Below are positions 1 through 7,690 of a stretch of 40,193 bases of DNA, piece after piece. The DNA is from CAYNXB01 sp964401045. Its GTDB lineage: Bacteria > Pseudomonadota > Alphaproteobacteria > Sphingomonadales > Sphingomonadaceae. Below the pieces are notes generated by a model, which was not told where the DNA came from, did not search any database, and was given only the letters and a program-made list of their open reading frames with translations. A program made the translations under genes and the position numbers. The stretch spans positions 1 to 40,193 of the forward strand of contig CAYNXB010000019.1 of the NCBI GenBank assembly GCA_964401045.1, written 5' to 3'. The first letter of the stretch is position 1. Each line of letters opens with the position of its first letter.

Positions 1-107
1 TCGAAAAATGCGGCCGTTGCTGGCGCCACCTTCCCGAAGTCACCGAAGACGGCGCGCTTTGTTCACGTTGCGAACAGGTGGTCGCGGGCATGGACGCCGC
101 CGCATGA
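1..107 (+). CDS. ileS: Isoleucyl-tRNA synthetase, C-terminal end (partial)
   Basis: Only the last 34 codons are present; the first whole codon starts at base 3 and the TGA stop is at 105-107. The peptide carries the paired cysteine motif CGRCW...CSRC, which matches the C-terminal zinc-binding finger of bacterial IleRS. That finger is needed for aminoacylation of tRNA-Ile. The stop overlaps the ATG of lspA (ATGA at 104-107), and ileS-lspA is a common bacterial gene order, which supports both calls. The body of the enzyme lies left of the window, so nothing can be said about its mupirocin type or catalytic core. Confidence 0.85.
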   Translation, partial: EKCGRCWRHLPEVTEDGALCSRCEQVVAGMDAAA

Positions 108-652
108 CCGGTTTCCTCTCGCGCAACCGCCTGATCGGCCTGCTGGTCGCGGCGGCGATCTTCGGCATCGACCAGTGGGTCAAATGGCTCGTCGCGGGCC
201 CGCTCGGGCTGTCGCGCGAGGGCGACCACCTCGACCTCTTCGAATTCTTCGACCTCACCCGCACGCACAATCTGGGCGTCTCGCTTGGCATGTTCACCGC
301 GACTTCGCTGGAGATGCGCTGGGGGCTCGTCGCCGTCACTTCGCTGATCGCGCTGGTCGTGTTCGTGTGGATGTTCCGCGAGCGGCGCTTCCTCGACATC
401 CTTCCGCTCGGGCTGGTGCTCGGCGGGGCGCTGGGTAACATTCGCGACCGCTCGACCTTCGGCTACGTGCTCGACTATGCCGACTTCCATATCGGCGAAT
501 GGCGGCCATTCCTGATCTTCAACATCGCCGACGCCGCGATCACCATCGGCGTCGTGATAATCCTTGTGCGGGCGCTGTTCCTGCGCGAAAAACCCCCCGA
601 AACTGCCGCGACATCGGCTGAAACAACTGCTCCTGATACCGCGGAGACCTGA
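104..652 (+). CDS. lspA: Lipoprotein signal peptidase (signal peptidase II)
   Basis: This inner-membrane aspartyl protease removes the signal peptide from diacylglyceryl-modified prolipoproteins. The 182-residue protein has four hydrophobic segments, HNLGVSLGMF (about 55-64), and the two catalytic aspartates, D115 in GNIRDR and D143 in FNIAD. An open frame extends up to base 8, but the ATG at 104 is the right start because it overlaps the ileS stop (ATGA) and gives the family's usual N terminus. The C-terminal tail of about 20 residues is rich in Thr, Ala and Glu and is not conserved. The next gene, 2 bases downstream, encodes a lipoprotein and so a likely substrate. Confidence 0.95.
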   Translation: MTGFLSRNRLIGLLVAAAIFGIDQWVKWLVAGPLGLSREGDHLDLFEFFDLTRTHNLGVSLGMFTATSLEMRWGLVAVTSLIALVVFVWMFRERRFLDILPLGLVLGGALGNIRDRSTFGYVLDYADFHIGEWRPFLIFNIADAAITIGVVIILVRALFLREKPPETAATSAETTAPDTAET

Positions 653-654
653 AA

Positions 655-1065
655 ATGCCCAAGTTCGCCCGTCCCCTGATCGTTGCCGCGCTCGCGGGAA
701 CGCTCGCCGCGTGCAGCAGCGGAGGCATCTTCAACCGCGACCGGCCCGACGAGTTCGCCGTACAACGCCAGGCGCCGCTGGTCGTGCCGCCCGATTTCGA
801 GCTGACCCCGCCGCAGCCCGGCGCTCCGCGTCCGGCCGAAGGCACCGCAAGCCAGCAGGCGCTCGACGCCCTGTTTGGCGGCCCGGCGCCGCGCAGCAGC
901 GTGGAGACGAGCGCACTCGACCGCGCCGGCACCGCCGATCCGGGCATTCGCTCGGCGGTCGGCGATCCGAACACCCACACGGTGGACAAGGGTACGGTCG
1001 TCCGCGCGATCGTCGCCGCGCCCGAAGGCGACGGCGCCGCCGCACAGGCCGTCATCCCCGGCTAA
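655..1065 (+). CDS. DUF3035 lipoprotein, BamF-like outer-membrane assembly subunit
   Basis: A 136-residue secreted lipoprotein: a short basic N terminus, a hydrophobic stretch and a lipobox ending AAC at Cys20. The mature part has VVPPDFELTPPQPGAPRP, the Pro-rich signature of DUF3035. This family includes BamF, a subunit of the outer-membrane beta-barrel assembly complex in Caulobacter. The Shine-Dalgarno GGAGA lies about 8 bases before the ATG, inside the end of lspA, so the genes are almost certainly cotranscribed. The family assignment rests on the motif as I recall it. Actual membership of the Bam complex in this organism is inferred. Confidence 0.7.
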   Translation: MPKFARPLIVAALAGTLAACSSGGIFNRDRPDEFAVQRQAPLVVPPDFELTPPQPGAPRPAEGTASQQALDALFGGPAPRSSVETSALDRAGTADPGIRSAVGDPNTHTVDKGTVVRAIVAAPEGDGAAAQAVIPG

Positions 1066-1071
1066 GGACGC

Positions 1072-1548
1072 CTAGGCCAGGTCTGAAATCGGCCGGCCGC
1101 TGCCGTTGGTGCTTCCGGCAACGAAGAACCGCCCCGGCTCCATCGTAAAAGTCGGATCGAACTCGCCGTAATTGCAGGTCAGCTCTTCGCCGGCGGCGAT
1201 GTCGCGGATGGCCCAGCCAACGTTGGCGTCGGTGAAATTGGTGTTCGGCCGTGCCGTGTGGTTCATGAACCGCCCGTTGTCGAACTCGACCACGGTGATC
1301 CCCTCACGGGTCATGTGCGGGTACCCGTAGCGGGTGACGAATTGCTGCTGCAGCGGCGCCATCCCCTCGATCTCGCTGGCATTGAACAGATGGTCGAAAC
1401 GCTCGTCGAGCGTCCAGATGGCGGTCCCCGCCGGAATAGGCTCGGCCGCGAACACGCCGACCCCCTCGATCTCGCTGGGGCCGACATAAGTCGGAACGAT
1501 CATCATTTGCTGGGCCTCGGGGTGCATGTTGGGCGGGCACCCGCGCAT
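1072..1548 (-). CDS. SET-domain protein (putative protein-lysine methyltransferase)
   Basis: A 158-residue, single-domain SET protein. It opens with a GVGVFA motif (about 29-34), the usual SET I motif for S-adenosylmethionine binding. RFMNHTARPN (93-102) is the NHS/C-x-x-PN motif, and EELTCNYGEF (121-130) is the ELTYDY motif. No pre-SET or post-SET cysteine cluster is visible. The first ATG has an AGGAA about 7 bases upstream, so I keep it, although later ATGs at 1506 and 1503 would also give a complete domain. Bacterial SET proteins can methylate proteins, but the substrate is unknown here. The gene is convergent with the lipoprotein gene, 6 bases away. Confidence 0.8.
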   Translation of the reverse strand: MRGCPPNMHPEAQQMMIVPTYVGPSEIEGVGVFAAEPIPAGTAIWTLDERFDHLFNASEIEGMAPLQQQFVTRYGYPHMTREGITVVEFDNGRFMNHTARPNTNFTDANVGWAIRDIAAGEELTCNYGEFDPTFTMEPGRFFVAGSTNGSGRPISDLA

Positions 1549-1622
1549 CGCCGATTCCTATCGGGCGACAAGGCGAAGAAATGCTATGCTTCTTGGGCCT
1601 TCGCAAGAGGGAAAGTGTAATT

Positions 1623-2939
1623 CTACACCACCCCATCGGACTCTTTTTTGTCTTCGGTAATCAGCAGCTTGTCGATCTTCCGCCCGTCCATGTCGATGAT
1701 CTCGACGCACCATCCCTGGTCCCTGAAACGTTCGCCTTCGACCGGTAGCTTCTTGAGCCGCCACAGCACGTAGCCGGCGGCCGTGGCGAACTCGCGCGGG
1801 TCGGGCAGATCGATGCCGAGCCGCTCGGCCAGCGCATCGGCCGGCAGCGCGCCGGACACCAGCAGCGAGCCGTCCTCGCGTTCGGTCACCAACGGCTCGT
1901 CGCCTTCATCCTGATGGCTGGCGAACTGCCCGACCAGCGCGGTCAGCAGGTCCGCCGGCGTGACGATGCCTTCCAGATGGCCGTATTCGTCGTGGACCAC
2001 GCCCATCGCGATGTCCGACTGCTGCAGGATGCGCAGCGCGTCCATCGCGTCGAGCCGATCGGGAATGACCTCCGGCCTGCGCAGCAGTTCGGCGAGCGGC
2101 GTGCCCTTTCCCGCGATCAGGCGCGCCTGCACCTCGCGCACCTTGACCACACCGACGAGCTTGTCGGGCGAGCCTTCGGCGACCGGTAACAGCGAATGCG
2201 GCGAGCGCTCGATCGCGACGCGGACGTCGGCCTCGCTCGCGGAGAGGTCGATCCAGTCGAGCTCCTTCCTCGGGGTCATCAGCTCACGCACCGGCCGTTC
2301 GGACAGCTTGACCACTTCGGCCAGGATCGCGCGGCTCTCCTCCTCGATGGCGCCCGATCGCGTCGCATCGGCGAACAGCATGTGCAGTTCTTCGGCAGTC
2401 AGCCCGGGCTCACCGCGATGACGCACGCGCAGCAGGCGCAGCAACAGGTTCGACGAGGTGTCGAGCAGCCACACGAACGGCGCCGCGATCCGCGCGATCA
2501 GCGCCATCGGCCGCGCCATCACCACCGCGATCGGCACCGCGACGCGTAGCGCGATCTGCTTGGGCACCAGCTCCCCGATTACCAGGCTGAAATAGGTCGT
2601 TGCGGCGATAACCACGGCGAAGCCGGTTTCCTCTGCATATCGGTGCGGCAGCCCCATTGCTTCGAGGCGCTCGCCCGTGGGGCCGCCCAGGCTCGCGCCC
2701 GAGTAAGCGCCAGCGATAATCCCGACCAGCGTGATGCCGATCTGGACTGTAGAAAGGAACTTGCCCGGTTCCCCGGCGAGCGCCAGCGCGGCTTTGGCCC
2801 CGCCGCTGCCGCGCCCGGCCAGCAGCCGCAGGCGCGCAGGCCGCGCTGAAACGATCGCGAGTTCGGACATGGCGAAGACCCCGTTCAGGAGGATCAACGC
2901 CCCAATGATGATCACGTCGCTCCAGGGAAATGAGGTCAC
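1623..2939 (-). CDS. Hemolysin C/CorC-family membrane protein (CNNM, CBS pair, CorC domain)
   Basis: A 438-residue protein with the three-part layout of the HlyC/CorC (TlyC) family. The first 200 residues form an N-terminal CNNM/DUF21 membrane domain, with NGVFAMSELA in the first helix. A CBS-domain pair follows (from about RPVRELMTPR to the LVGQF region), then a C-terminal CorC_HlyC domain. Relatives act in magnesium or cobalt efflux or in membrane maintenance; the old name hemolysin is not evidence of toxicity. Translation starts at a GTG, with a G-rich stretch just upstream. The gene is divergent from the OmpA-type lipoprotein, about 165 bases away. Confidence 0.88.
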   Translation of the reverse strand: MTSFPWSDVIIIGALILLNGVFAMSELAIVSARPARLRLLAGRGSGGAKAALALAGEPGKFLSTVQIGITLVGIIAGAYSGASLGGPTGERLEAMGLPHRYAEETGFAVVIAATTYFSLVIGELVPKQIALRVAVPIAVVMARPMALIARIAAPFVWLLDTSSNLLLRLLRVRHRGEPGLTAEELHMLFADATRSGAIEEESRAILAEVVKLSERPVRELMTPRKELDWIDLSASEADVRVAIERSPHSLLPVAEGSPDKLVGVVKVREVQARLIAGKGTPLAELLRRPEVIPDRLDAMDALRILQQSDIAMGVVHDEYGHLEGIVTPADLLTALVGQFASHQDEGDEPLVTEREDGSLLVSGALPADALAERLGIDLPDPREFATAAGYVLWRLKKLPVEGERFRDQGWCVEIIDMDGRKIDKLLITEDKKESDGVV

Positions 2940-3001
2940 GCCGCCCGGCTAGCAGATAAGCGGGCCGATGCAAAAGGCGCGCGCATTCATCGGCAGTGCA
3001 G

Positions 3002-3027
3002 GGAACAGCTGGCTTGCTTGCGGCGTT
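3002..3027 (+). promoter_or_regulatory. EcfG-type general stress promoter upstream of the OmpA-like lipoprotein
   Basis: GGAAC at 3002-3006 and CGTT at 3024-3027 are separated by 17 bases. This is an exact match to the promoter recognised by EcfG, the extracytoplasmic sigma factor of the alphaproteobacterial general stress response (GGAAC-N16/17-CGTT). Transcription would begin near 3034, leaving a leader of about 70 bases before the ATG at 3105, with GAGGGACC as the likely Shine-Dalgarno. The match is seen directly; its use is inferred. Confidence 0.6.
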
Positions 3028-3104
3028 GTCCAAAATAACAGGCGCATGCCACCCTATCGGGCGGACGTTCGCCCTCAAAAACAAATAGAGGGACCATCAT
3101 CATC

Positions 3105-3794
3105 ATGAAGAAAACCCGCCTGATCCTCGCGAGCGTTGCCGTGCTATCGCTGGTTACCGTCACGGCCTGCGTCACCGATCCCAATACCGGCGAGAGGAAA
3201 GTCTCGCGCACCGCCATCGGCGGCGTCGGCGGGGCCGGGCTCGGCTATCTTCTCGGCGGCCTGATCGGCGGCAAGACCGCGCGGATCGTGGGCGCGGGCA
3301 TTGGCGGCGTCGCCGGCGGTGTGGTCGGATACAAGATGGATCAGCAGATCAAGGAGCTGAAGGAAAGCACCGCCGGCTCCGGCATCGACGTTACACAAAC
3401 GCCAGACGGCCAGTCGATCCTCGTCAACCTGCCCAACGGCGTCACTTTCGCGGTCGATTCGACCACGATCACGCCGACCTTCCAGGGCACGCTCGACCGG
3501 GTAGCCGCCAGCCTGACCAACTATCCCGACAGCCTGATCGACGTGATGGGCCACACCGATTCGACCGGTTCCGACGCATACAACCTCGATCTGTCGAAGC
3601 GCCGTGCGGAAGCGGTGGGCAACTACCTGACGCTACGCGGCGTTACCCGCACGCGCATCGCCACCATCGGCTACGGCGAACAGTACCCGGTGGCTGACAA
3701 CGCGACCGAGCAAGGCCGCGCGCTCAACCGCCGCGTCGAAATCCGCATCACCCCGGTGAGCCAGGACGAAGTGCGGGCGGCCAAGGGCAACTGA
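3105..3794 (+). CDS. OmpA-family lipoprotein with glycine-zipper segment (YiaD-like)
   Basis: A 229-residue outer-membrane lipoprotein. It has a signal peptide with lipobox VTAC (Cys22), then a glycine-zipper region (about 38-78) of repeated GG/GxxxG motifs. From about residue 105 there is an OmpA-like peptidoglycan-binding domain with MGHTDSTGSDAYN and LSKRRAEAVGNYL, ending in the typical NRRVEI. Such proteins link the outer membrane to the cell wall. The gene is a single transcription unit: an EcfG-like promoter lies upstream and a strong intrinsic terminator downstream. This layout suggests envelope reinforcement under stress. The start is supported by GAGGG upstream and by the signal peptide. 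Confidence 0.9.
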   Translation: MKKTRLILASVAVLSLVTVTACVTDPNTGERKVSRTAIGGVGGAGLGYLLGGLIGGKTARIVGAGIGGVAGGVVGYKMDQQIKELKESTAGSGIDVTQTPDGQSILVNLPNGVTFAVDSTTITPTFQGTLDRVAASLTNYPDSLIDVMGHTDSTGSDAYNLDLSKRRAEAVGNYLTLRGVTRTRIATIGYGEQYPVADNATEQGRALNRRVEIRITPVSQDEVRAAKGN

Positions 3795-3826
3795 TCGTCC
3801 CGAACGCCATCCACTGCGAGTGGAGA

Positions 3827-3860
3827 GGGCCGGTTCCGCAGGGAGCCGGCCCTTTTCTTT
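3827..3860 (+). terminator. Rho-independent terminator of the OmpA-like lipoprotein gene
   Basis: An 11-bp stem (one G:T pair) between 3827-3837 and 3842-3852 encloses a 4-base loop and is followed directly by TTTTCTTT. The T tract is only on the + side, so it terminates rightward transcription, just before the convergent phosphatase gene ends. Confidence 0.85.
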
Positions 3861-3863
3861 GCG

Positions 3864-4643
3864 TCAGCCCGCGAGTCGTCCGGCACGCTCCGCCAGGCGT
3901 TCGATCGCCGCCGCGTGGATCGCCGGCGCGCTGACCAGCAGCCCGAACGCGCGTGGATCGCGCTTGTTGTAGACCAGCGCCTGGCCGAACGCGTCCGTCA
4001 CCGCTGCACCTGCCTCGCGCGCGATCAGCGCAGCCGCGGCAACATCCCATTCGAAGCCCCAGCGGAGCGTGGCGACGAGATCGGCCTCGGCCGCCCCAAC
4101 CATCGCCACGCGCAGCGCGATCGAGTTGGGCTTGTCGACCATCGTCAGGTCCTGGTCCTCGCGGGCGAGCGAATCGGCCGGCACCCGGGCGCCGGCGAAC
4201 TCCGTGCGAGTGCTCGCTTTGAGGGTTCGGCCGTTACGGGTCGCGCCTTTCCCCGCGGTGGCGCACCAGAATTCGTCCCGCGCAGGCGCGGCGAGCACGC
4301 CGATCAGCGGCCTCCCCGCGCTGATCAGCGCCACCGACACCGCCCAGCCTGTGCGCCCGCGAATGAAATCGCGCGTGCCGTCGATCGGATCGACCAGCCA
4401 GATCAGGTCGCAATCGAGCCGGCCGGCATTGTCGGCAGTCTCCTCCGACAGCCAGCCCGCGGCGGGGAGCAGCGCGCCCAGTTCGCGGCGCAGGAACTGG
4501 TCGACGTCGAGATCGGCCTCGCACACCGGGCTGCCGGGCGTCTTTTCCCAGCTCTTGAGCTCGTGCCCAGCGCCGGGCCACTTCGCCATCGCCATGTCCG
4601 CGGCTTCGGCGACGATCCGTTCGAGACGCTGACGATCGATCAT
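3864..4643 (-). CDS. Inositol monophosphatase-superfamily phosphatase (CysQ-like 3'(2'),5'-bisphosphate nucleotidase)
   Basis: A 259-residue Mg-dependent phosphatase. LSEET (65-69) and DPIDGT (85-90) are the paired metal-binding motifs, and EWDVAAAALI is the C-terminal WD motif of the family. The order and length fit CysQ, which recycles the PAP formed in sulfate assimilation. Inositol monophosphatase or histidinol-phosphatase activity cannot be excluded from the motifs alone. No sulfate-assimilation gene is nearby. The gene is divergent from sucC. Confidence 0.8.
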   Translation of the reverse strand: MIDRQRLERIVAEAADMAMAKWPGAGHELKSWEKTPGSPVCEADLDVDQFLRRELGALLPAAGWLSEETADNAGRLDCDLIWLVDPIDGTRDFIRGRTGWAVSVALISAGRPLIGVLAAPARDEFWCATAGKGATRNGRTLKASTRTEFAGARVPADSLAREDQDLTMVDKPNSIALRVAMVGAAEADLVATLRWGFEWDVAAAALIAREAGAAVTDAFGQALVYNKRDPRAFGLLVSAPAIHAAAIERLAERAGRLAG

Positions 4644-4748
4644 GCGGGAAGGCTGTTGGGCCGCGCCGGAGCACTTTTCAAGCGCGGCGCGCTGTGCTTA
4701 GGGCGAGGCCCCCCCGGCAACCCTGCGACACGAGGTTTTAGCCACGCG

Positions 4749-5948
4749 ATGAACATCCACGAATATCAGGCCAAGGAGCTGCTCGCCAAAGCCGGCATCC
4801 CGGTTCCCGCGGGCCACGCCGCAACCACCGTCGAACAAGCCGTGGCGGCGGCGAAACAGCTTCCCGGGCCCCTCTACGTGGTCAAGGCCCAGATCCATGC
4901 CGGCGGGCGCGGCAAGGGCAAGTTCAAGGAATTGCCCGAGGACGCCAAGGGCGGCGTGCGGCTGGCTAAGTCGCTCGACGAAGTCGAGGCGAACGCGCGG
5001 GAGATGCTCGGCAACACCCTCGTCACCGTGCAGACCGGCCCGGCAGGCAAGCAGGTCAACCGGCTCTACGTGACCGACGGCGTCGATATCGCCGAGGAAT
5101 ACTACCTTGCCCTGCTGGTCGACCGCGCGAGCGGGCGCATCGCGCTGGTCGTCTCGACCGAAGGCGGGATGAGCATCGAGGACGTTGCGCACGACAGCCC
5201 TGAGAAGATCACCACGCTGACGATCGACCCGGCGACCGGGTTCATGCCGCACCACGGCCGCGCGGTGGCTTTCGCGCTCAAGCTCACCGGCGATGCGAAC
5301 AAACAGGCGGCCAAGCTCGCCAAGCAGCTCTACGAGGCGTTCGTGGCGCTCGATTGCGCGATGCTCGAGATCAACCCGCTGGTGAAGACCGACAACGGCG
5401 ACCTGATCGTGCTCGACACCAAGATGAGCTTCGATTCGAACGCATTATTCCGCCATCCCGATATCGAAGCGCTGCGCGACGAGACCGAGGAAGACCCGAT
5501 GGAGGTCGAGGCGGCGAAGTACGATCTTGCCTACATCAAGCTCGACGGCAACATCGGATGCATGGTCAACGGCGCGGGCCTCGCGATGGCGACGATGGAT
5601 ATCATCAAGCTCAACGGTGCGTTCCCGGCCAACTTCTGCGACGTCGGCGGCGGCGCGAGCAAGGAGAAGGTCGCCGCGGCGTTCAAGATCATCCTCTCCG
5701 ATCCCGCGGTGAAGGGCATCCTGGTCAACATCTTCGGCGGGATCATGCGCTGCGATACGATCGCCGAGGGCATCATCGCCGCCGCGAAGGAAGTCTCGCT
5801 CGACGTGCCGCTGGTGGTGCGTCTCGAAGGCACCAACGTGAAAGAGGGCAAGGAAATCCTCGACAACTCGGGGCTGGCGATCATTTCGGCCGACGATCTC
5901 GGCGATGCGGCCCAGAAGATCGTCGCGCAGGTAAAACTGGCGGCCTAG
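4749..5948 (+). CDS. sucC: Succinyl-CoA synthetase (ADP-forming) beta subunit
   Basis: A 399-residue beta subunit that, with SucD, interconverts succinyl-CoA and succinate with substrate-level phosphorylation in the TCA cycle. It begins MNIHEYQAKELLAKAGIPVP, the family signature. An ATP-grasp fold follows with AQIHAGGRGKGKFK, then LEINPLV and NIFGGIMRCD near the C terminus. The open frame continues upstream to 3915, but that part is the reverse complement of the phosphatase gene; the ATG at 4749 gives the standard length. No sucD follows. Its stop overlaps the stop of a convergent hydrolase, and etfBA lies just beyond. The alpha subunit must be encoded elsewhere. Confidence 0.96.
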   Translation: MNIHEYQAKELLAKAGIPVPAGHAATTVEQAVAAAKQLPGPLYVVKAQIHAGGRGKGKFKELPEDAKGGVRLAKSLDEVEANAREMLGNTLVTVQTGPAGKQVNRLYVTDGVDIAEEYYLALLVDRASGRIALVVSTEGGMSIEDVAHDSPEKITTLTIDPATGFMPHHGRAVAFALKLTGDANKQAAKLAKQLYEAFVALDCAMLEINPLVKTDNGDLIVLDTKMSFDSNALFRHPDIEALRDETEEDPMEVEAAKYDLAYIKLDGNIGCMVNGAGLAMATMDIIKLNGAFPANFCDVGGGASKEKVAAAFKIILSDPAVKGILVNIFGGIMRCDTIAEGIIAAAKEVSLDVPLVVRLEGTNVKEGKEILDNSGLAIISADDLGDAAQKIVAQVKLAA

Positions 5949-6814
5949 GATCCAAGCTCGCGCAGCCATCTTGCGAGCGCGGCATTGACCTCATCGGGCG
6001 CTTCCTCGGGCAGCCAATGCGACACGTCCGGGAAGCGTTCGATAGCGATGTCGTCCACGTAGCGGCTGGTAGGCGTGATCAGCTCGGGCCCTAGCGCGGT
6101 GTCCTGCTCGCCCCACAACAGCAGCATCGGCGCGTGGACCCCGGGCCCCCGCGCCAGCCCGCCGACGTCGCGGTTCGCGCGGTAGTAGTTGATCATCGCG
6201 GTGAGCGCGCCGGGCTCCGCGGCGTTATCACGGTAGTGCTGGATGATCTCGGGCGGGAAGGTGTCCGGGCTGCGGGCAGAACGCTCGATCGCCCGGGCCA
6301 GCCCGGCGGCATGGTCGGCGCCGAGCTTGCGTTCGGGAAGCCAAGGCAACTGGAAGAAGAGCACGTACCACGAGCGCAGACGCTGGCGCCAATGGCGCAC
6401 CGCCTTGCGGTAGACCAGCGGGTGCGGGGCGTTGAGAATGACGATCCCATCGAGCGGGCGGGCGCGCTTGATCGCGAAAGCCCAGGCGATGATCCCGCCC
6501 CAATCGTGCCCGATCAGCAGCCGCTCCTTGGCCCCCAGCACGTCGAACAGCGCGGCGGCATCCTCGACCATGTGAGCGGCGCGATAAGCGGTGCGCCCCC
6601 TGGGCCGGCTGCTGCCGCCGTAGCCGCGCATGTCCGGTGCGACCGCATGCCAGCCGAGATCCGCCAGGAACGGCAGCTGGTGACGCCAGCAGCGGCGGCT
6701 CTCCGGAAAGCCGTGTAGCAGCAGCGCCACTCGGTCACCCGTGCCGGCTTCGTCGATAAGGAAGCGCAGGCCGTTCGCCTCGATCGTGCGTGTGGTAATC
6801 TCCCCCATCCCCAT
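5945..6814 (-). CDS. Alpha/beta hydrolase (epoxide hydrolase/haloalkane dehalogenase-like)
   Basis: About 289 residues with an alpha/beta-hydrolase fold. HGFPESRRCW carries the oxyanion-hole HGFP motif. GHDWGG has Asp as the nucleophile, as in epoxide hydrolases and haloalkane dehalogenases, rather than the Ser of esterases. SHWLPEEAP near the C terminus supplies the catalytic His. The substrate cannot be read from sequence. The open frame extends to 6880, but the first 20 or so residues look like leader read-through; ATGs at 6814 and 6808 are the likely starts. The stop overlaps the sucC stop by 4 bases, tail to tail. The gene is divergent from etfB. Confidence 0.82.
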   Translation of the reverse strand: MGMGEITTRTIEANGLRFLIDEAGTGDRVALLLHGFPESRRCWRHQLPFLADLGWHAVAPDMRGYGGSSRPRGRTAYRAAHMVEDAAALFDVLGAKERLLIGHDWGGIIAWAFAIKRARPLDGIVILNAPHPLVYRKAVRHWRQRLRSWYVLFFQLPWLPERKLGADHAAGLARAIERSARSPDTFPPEIIQHYRDNAAEPGALTAMINYYRANRDVGGLARGPGVHAPMLLLWGEQDTALGPELITPTSRYVDDIAIERFPDVSHWLPEEAPDEVNAALARWLRELGS

Positions 6815-6902
6815 GGTTTGCCCGAAGGGCGCGGCGCAGGCAACGAGGCTTGACCTTGCACGCGCGCGGCGCGAGAGCACTGCGCAACAAAGTTACAAGC
6901 GC

Positions 6903-6922
6903 GGCCCCGGCGTTCCGGGGCC
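6903..6922 (+). promoter_or_regulatory. Perfect hairpin in the etfB leader
   Basis: GGCCCCGG at 6903-6910 pairs perfectly with CCGGGGCC at 6915-6922 around a CGTT loop. It lies just before the etfB Shine-Dalgarno (CGGAGG near 6927-6932). There is no T tract after it, so it is not a classical terminator. A role in leader RNA stability or translation is possible but unproven. Confidence 0.45.
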
Positions 6923-6940
6923 CAGCCGGAGGTCTCGCCC

Positions 6941-7690
6941 ATGAAGATCCTCGTCGCCGTCAAACGGGTGATCGATTACAACGTCAAACCGCGGGTCAAG
7001 CCCGATGGCAGCGGCGTCGATCTCGCCAACGTCAAGATGAGCATGAACCCGTTCGACGAAATCGCGGTCGAGGAGGCGATTCGGCTCAAGGAAGCGGGCA
7101 AGGCTAGCGAAGTGATCGCCGTGTCGATCGGACCGGCGAAGGCGCAGGAGACGCTGCGCACCGCATTGGCGATGGGTGCCGACCGCGCAATTCTGGTCGA
7201 GAGCGACGATGCCGTGGAGCCGCTCGCGGTGGCGAAGATTCTCAAGGCTATCGCCGACGCCGAGCAGCCGGGCCTGGTGATCCTCGGCAAGCAGGCGATC
7301 GACGACGATGCGAACCAGACGGGGCAGATGCTCGCCGCGCTGATGGGCCGGCCGCAGGGCACCTTCGCCAACGCCGTCGCGCTCGAAGCGGACAGCGTGA
7401 CGGTCAAGCGCGAGATCGATGGCGGGCTCGAAACGGTCAGGCTGGCGCTGCCAGCGGTCGTCACCACCGACTTGCGCCTCAACGAGCCGCGCTATGCCAG
7501 CCTGCCCAACATCATGAAGGCCCGGCAAAAGCCGCTCGAAACCAGGAAAGCCGCCGACTACGGCGTCGACACTACGCCGCGGCTCAAGACCACCCACGTA
7601 GCCGAGCCACCAACGCGGTCCGCGGGGATCAAGGTCGCCACGGTCGACGAGCTCGTCGCCAAGATCAAGGAACTGGGGATCGCCCGATGA
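6941..7690 (+). CDS. etfB: Electron transfer flavoprotein beta subunit
   Basis: A 249-residue ETF beta subunit. With EtfA it forms the FAD/AMP-containing carrier that passes electrons from acyl-CoA and other dehydrogenases to ETF:quinone oxidoreductase. It begins MKILVAVKRVIDYNVKPRVK and has the conserved MNPFDEIAVEEAIRLKE and LRLNEPRYASLPNIMKARQKP, the region of the ETF-beta signature. GGAGG lies about 9 bases before the ATG. The stop overlaps the etfA start (ATGA), indicating translational coupling and equal dosage. A perfect hairpin sits in the leader. Confidence 0.97.
   Translation: MKILVAVKRVIDYNVKPRVKPDGSGVDLANVKMSMNPFDEIAVEEAIRLKEAGKASEVIAVSIGPAKAQETLRTALAMGADRAILVESDDAVEPLAVAKILKAIADAEQPGLVILGKQAIDDDANQTGQMLAALMGRPQGTFANAVALEADSVTVKREIDGGLETVRLALPAVVTTDLRLNEPRYASLPNIMKARQKPLETRKAADYGVDTTPRLKTTHVAEPPTRSAGIKVATVDELVAKIKELGIAR

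Noticed and set aside
8..103. N-terminal extension of lspA
   Set aside because: These bases encode the zinc finger of IleRS in another frame, and the ATG at 104 overlaps the ileS stop.
3915..4748. Upstream extension of the sucC open frame
   Set aside because: It is antisense to the CysQ-like phosphatase. The ATG at 4749 gives the standard SucC N terminus and length.
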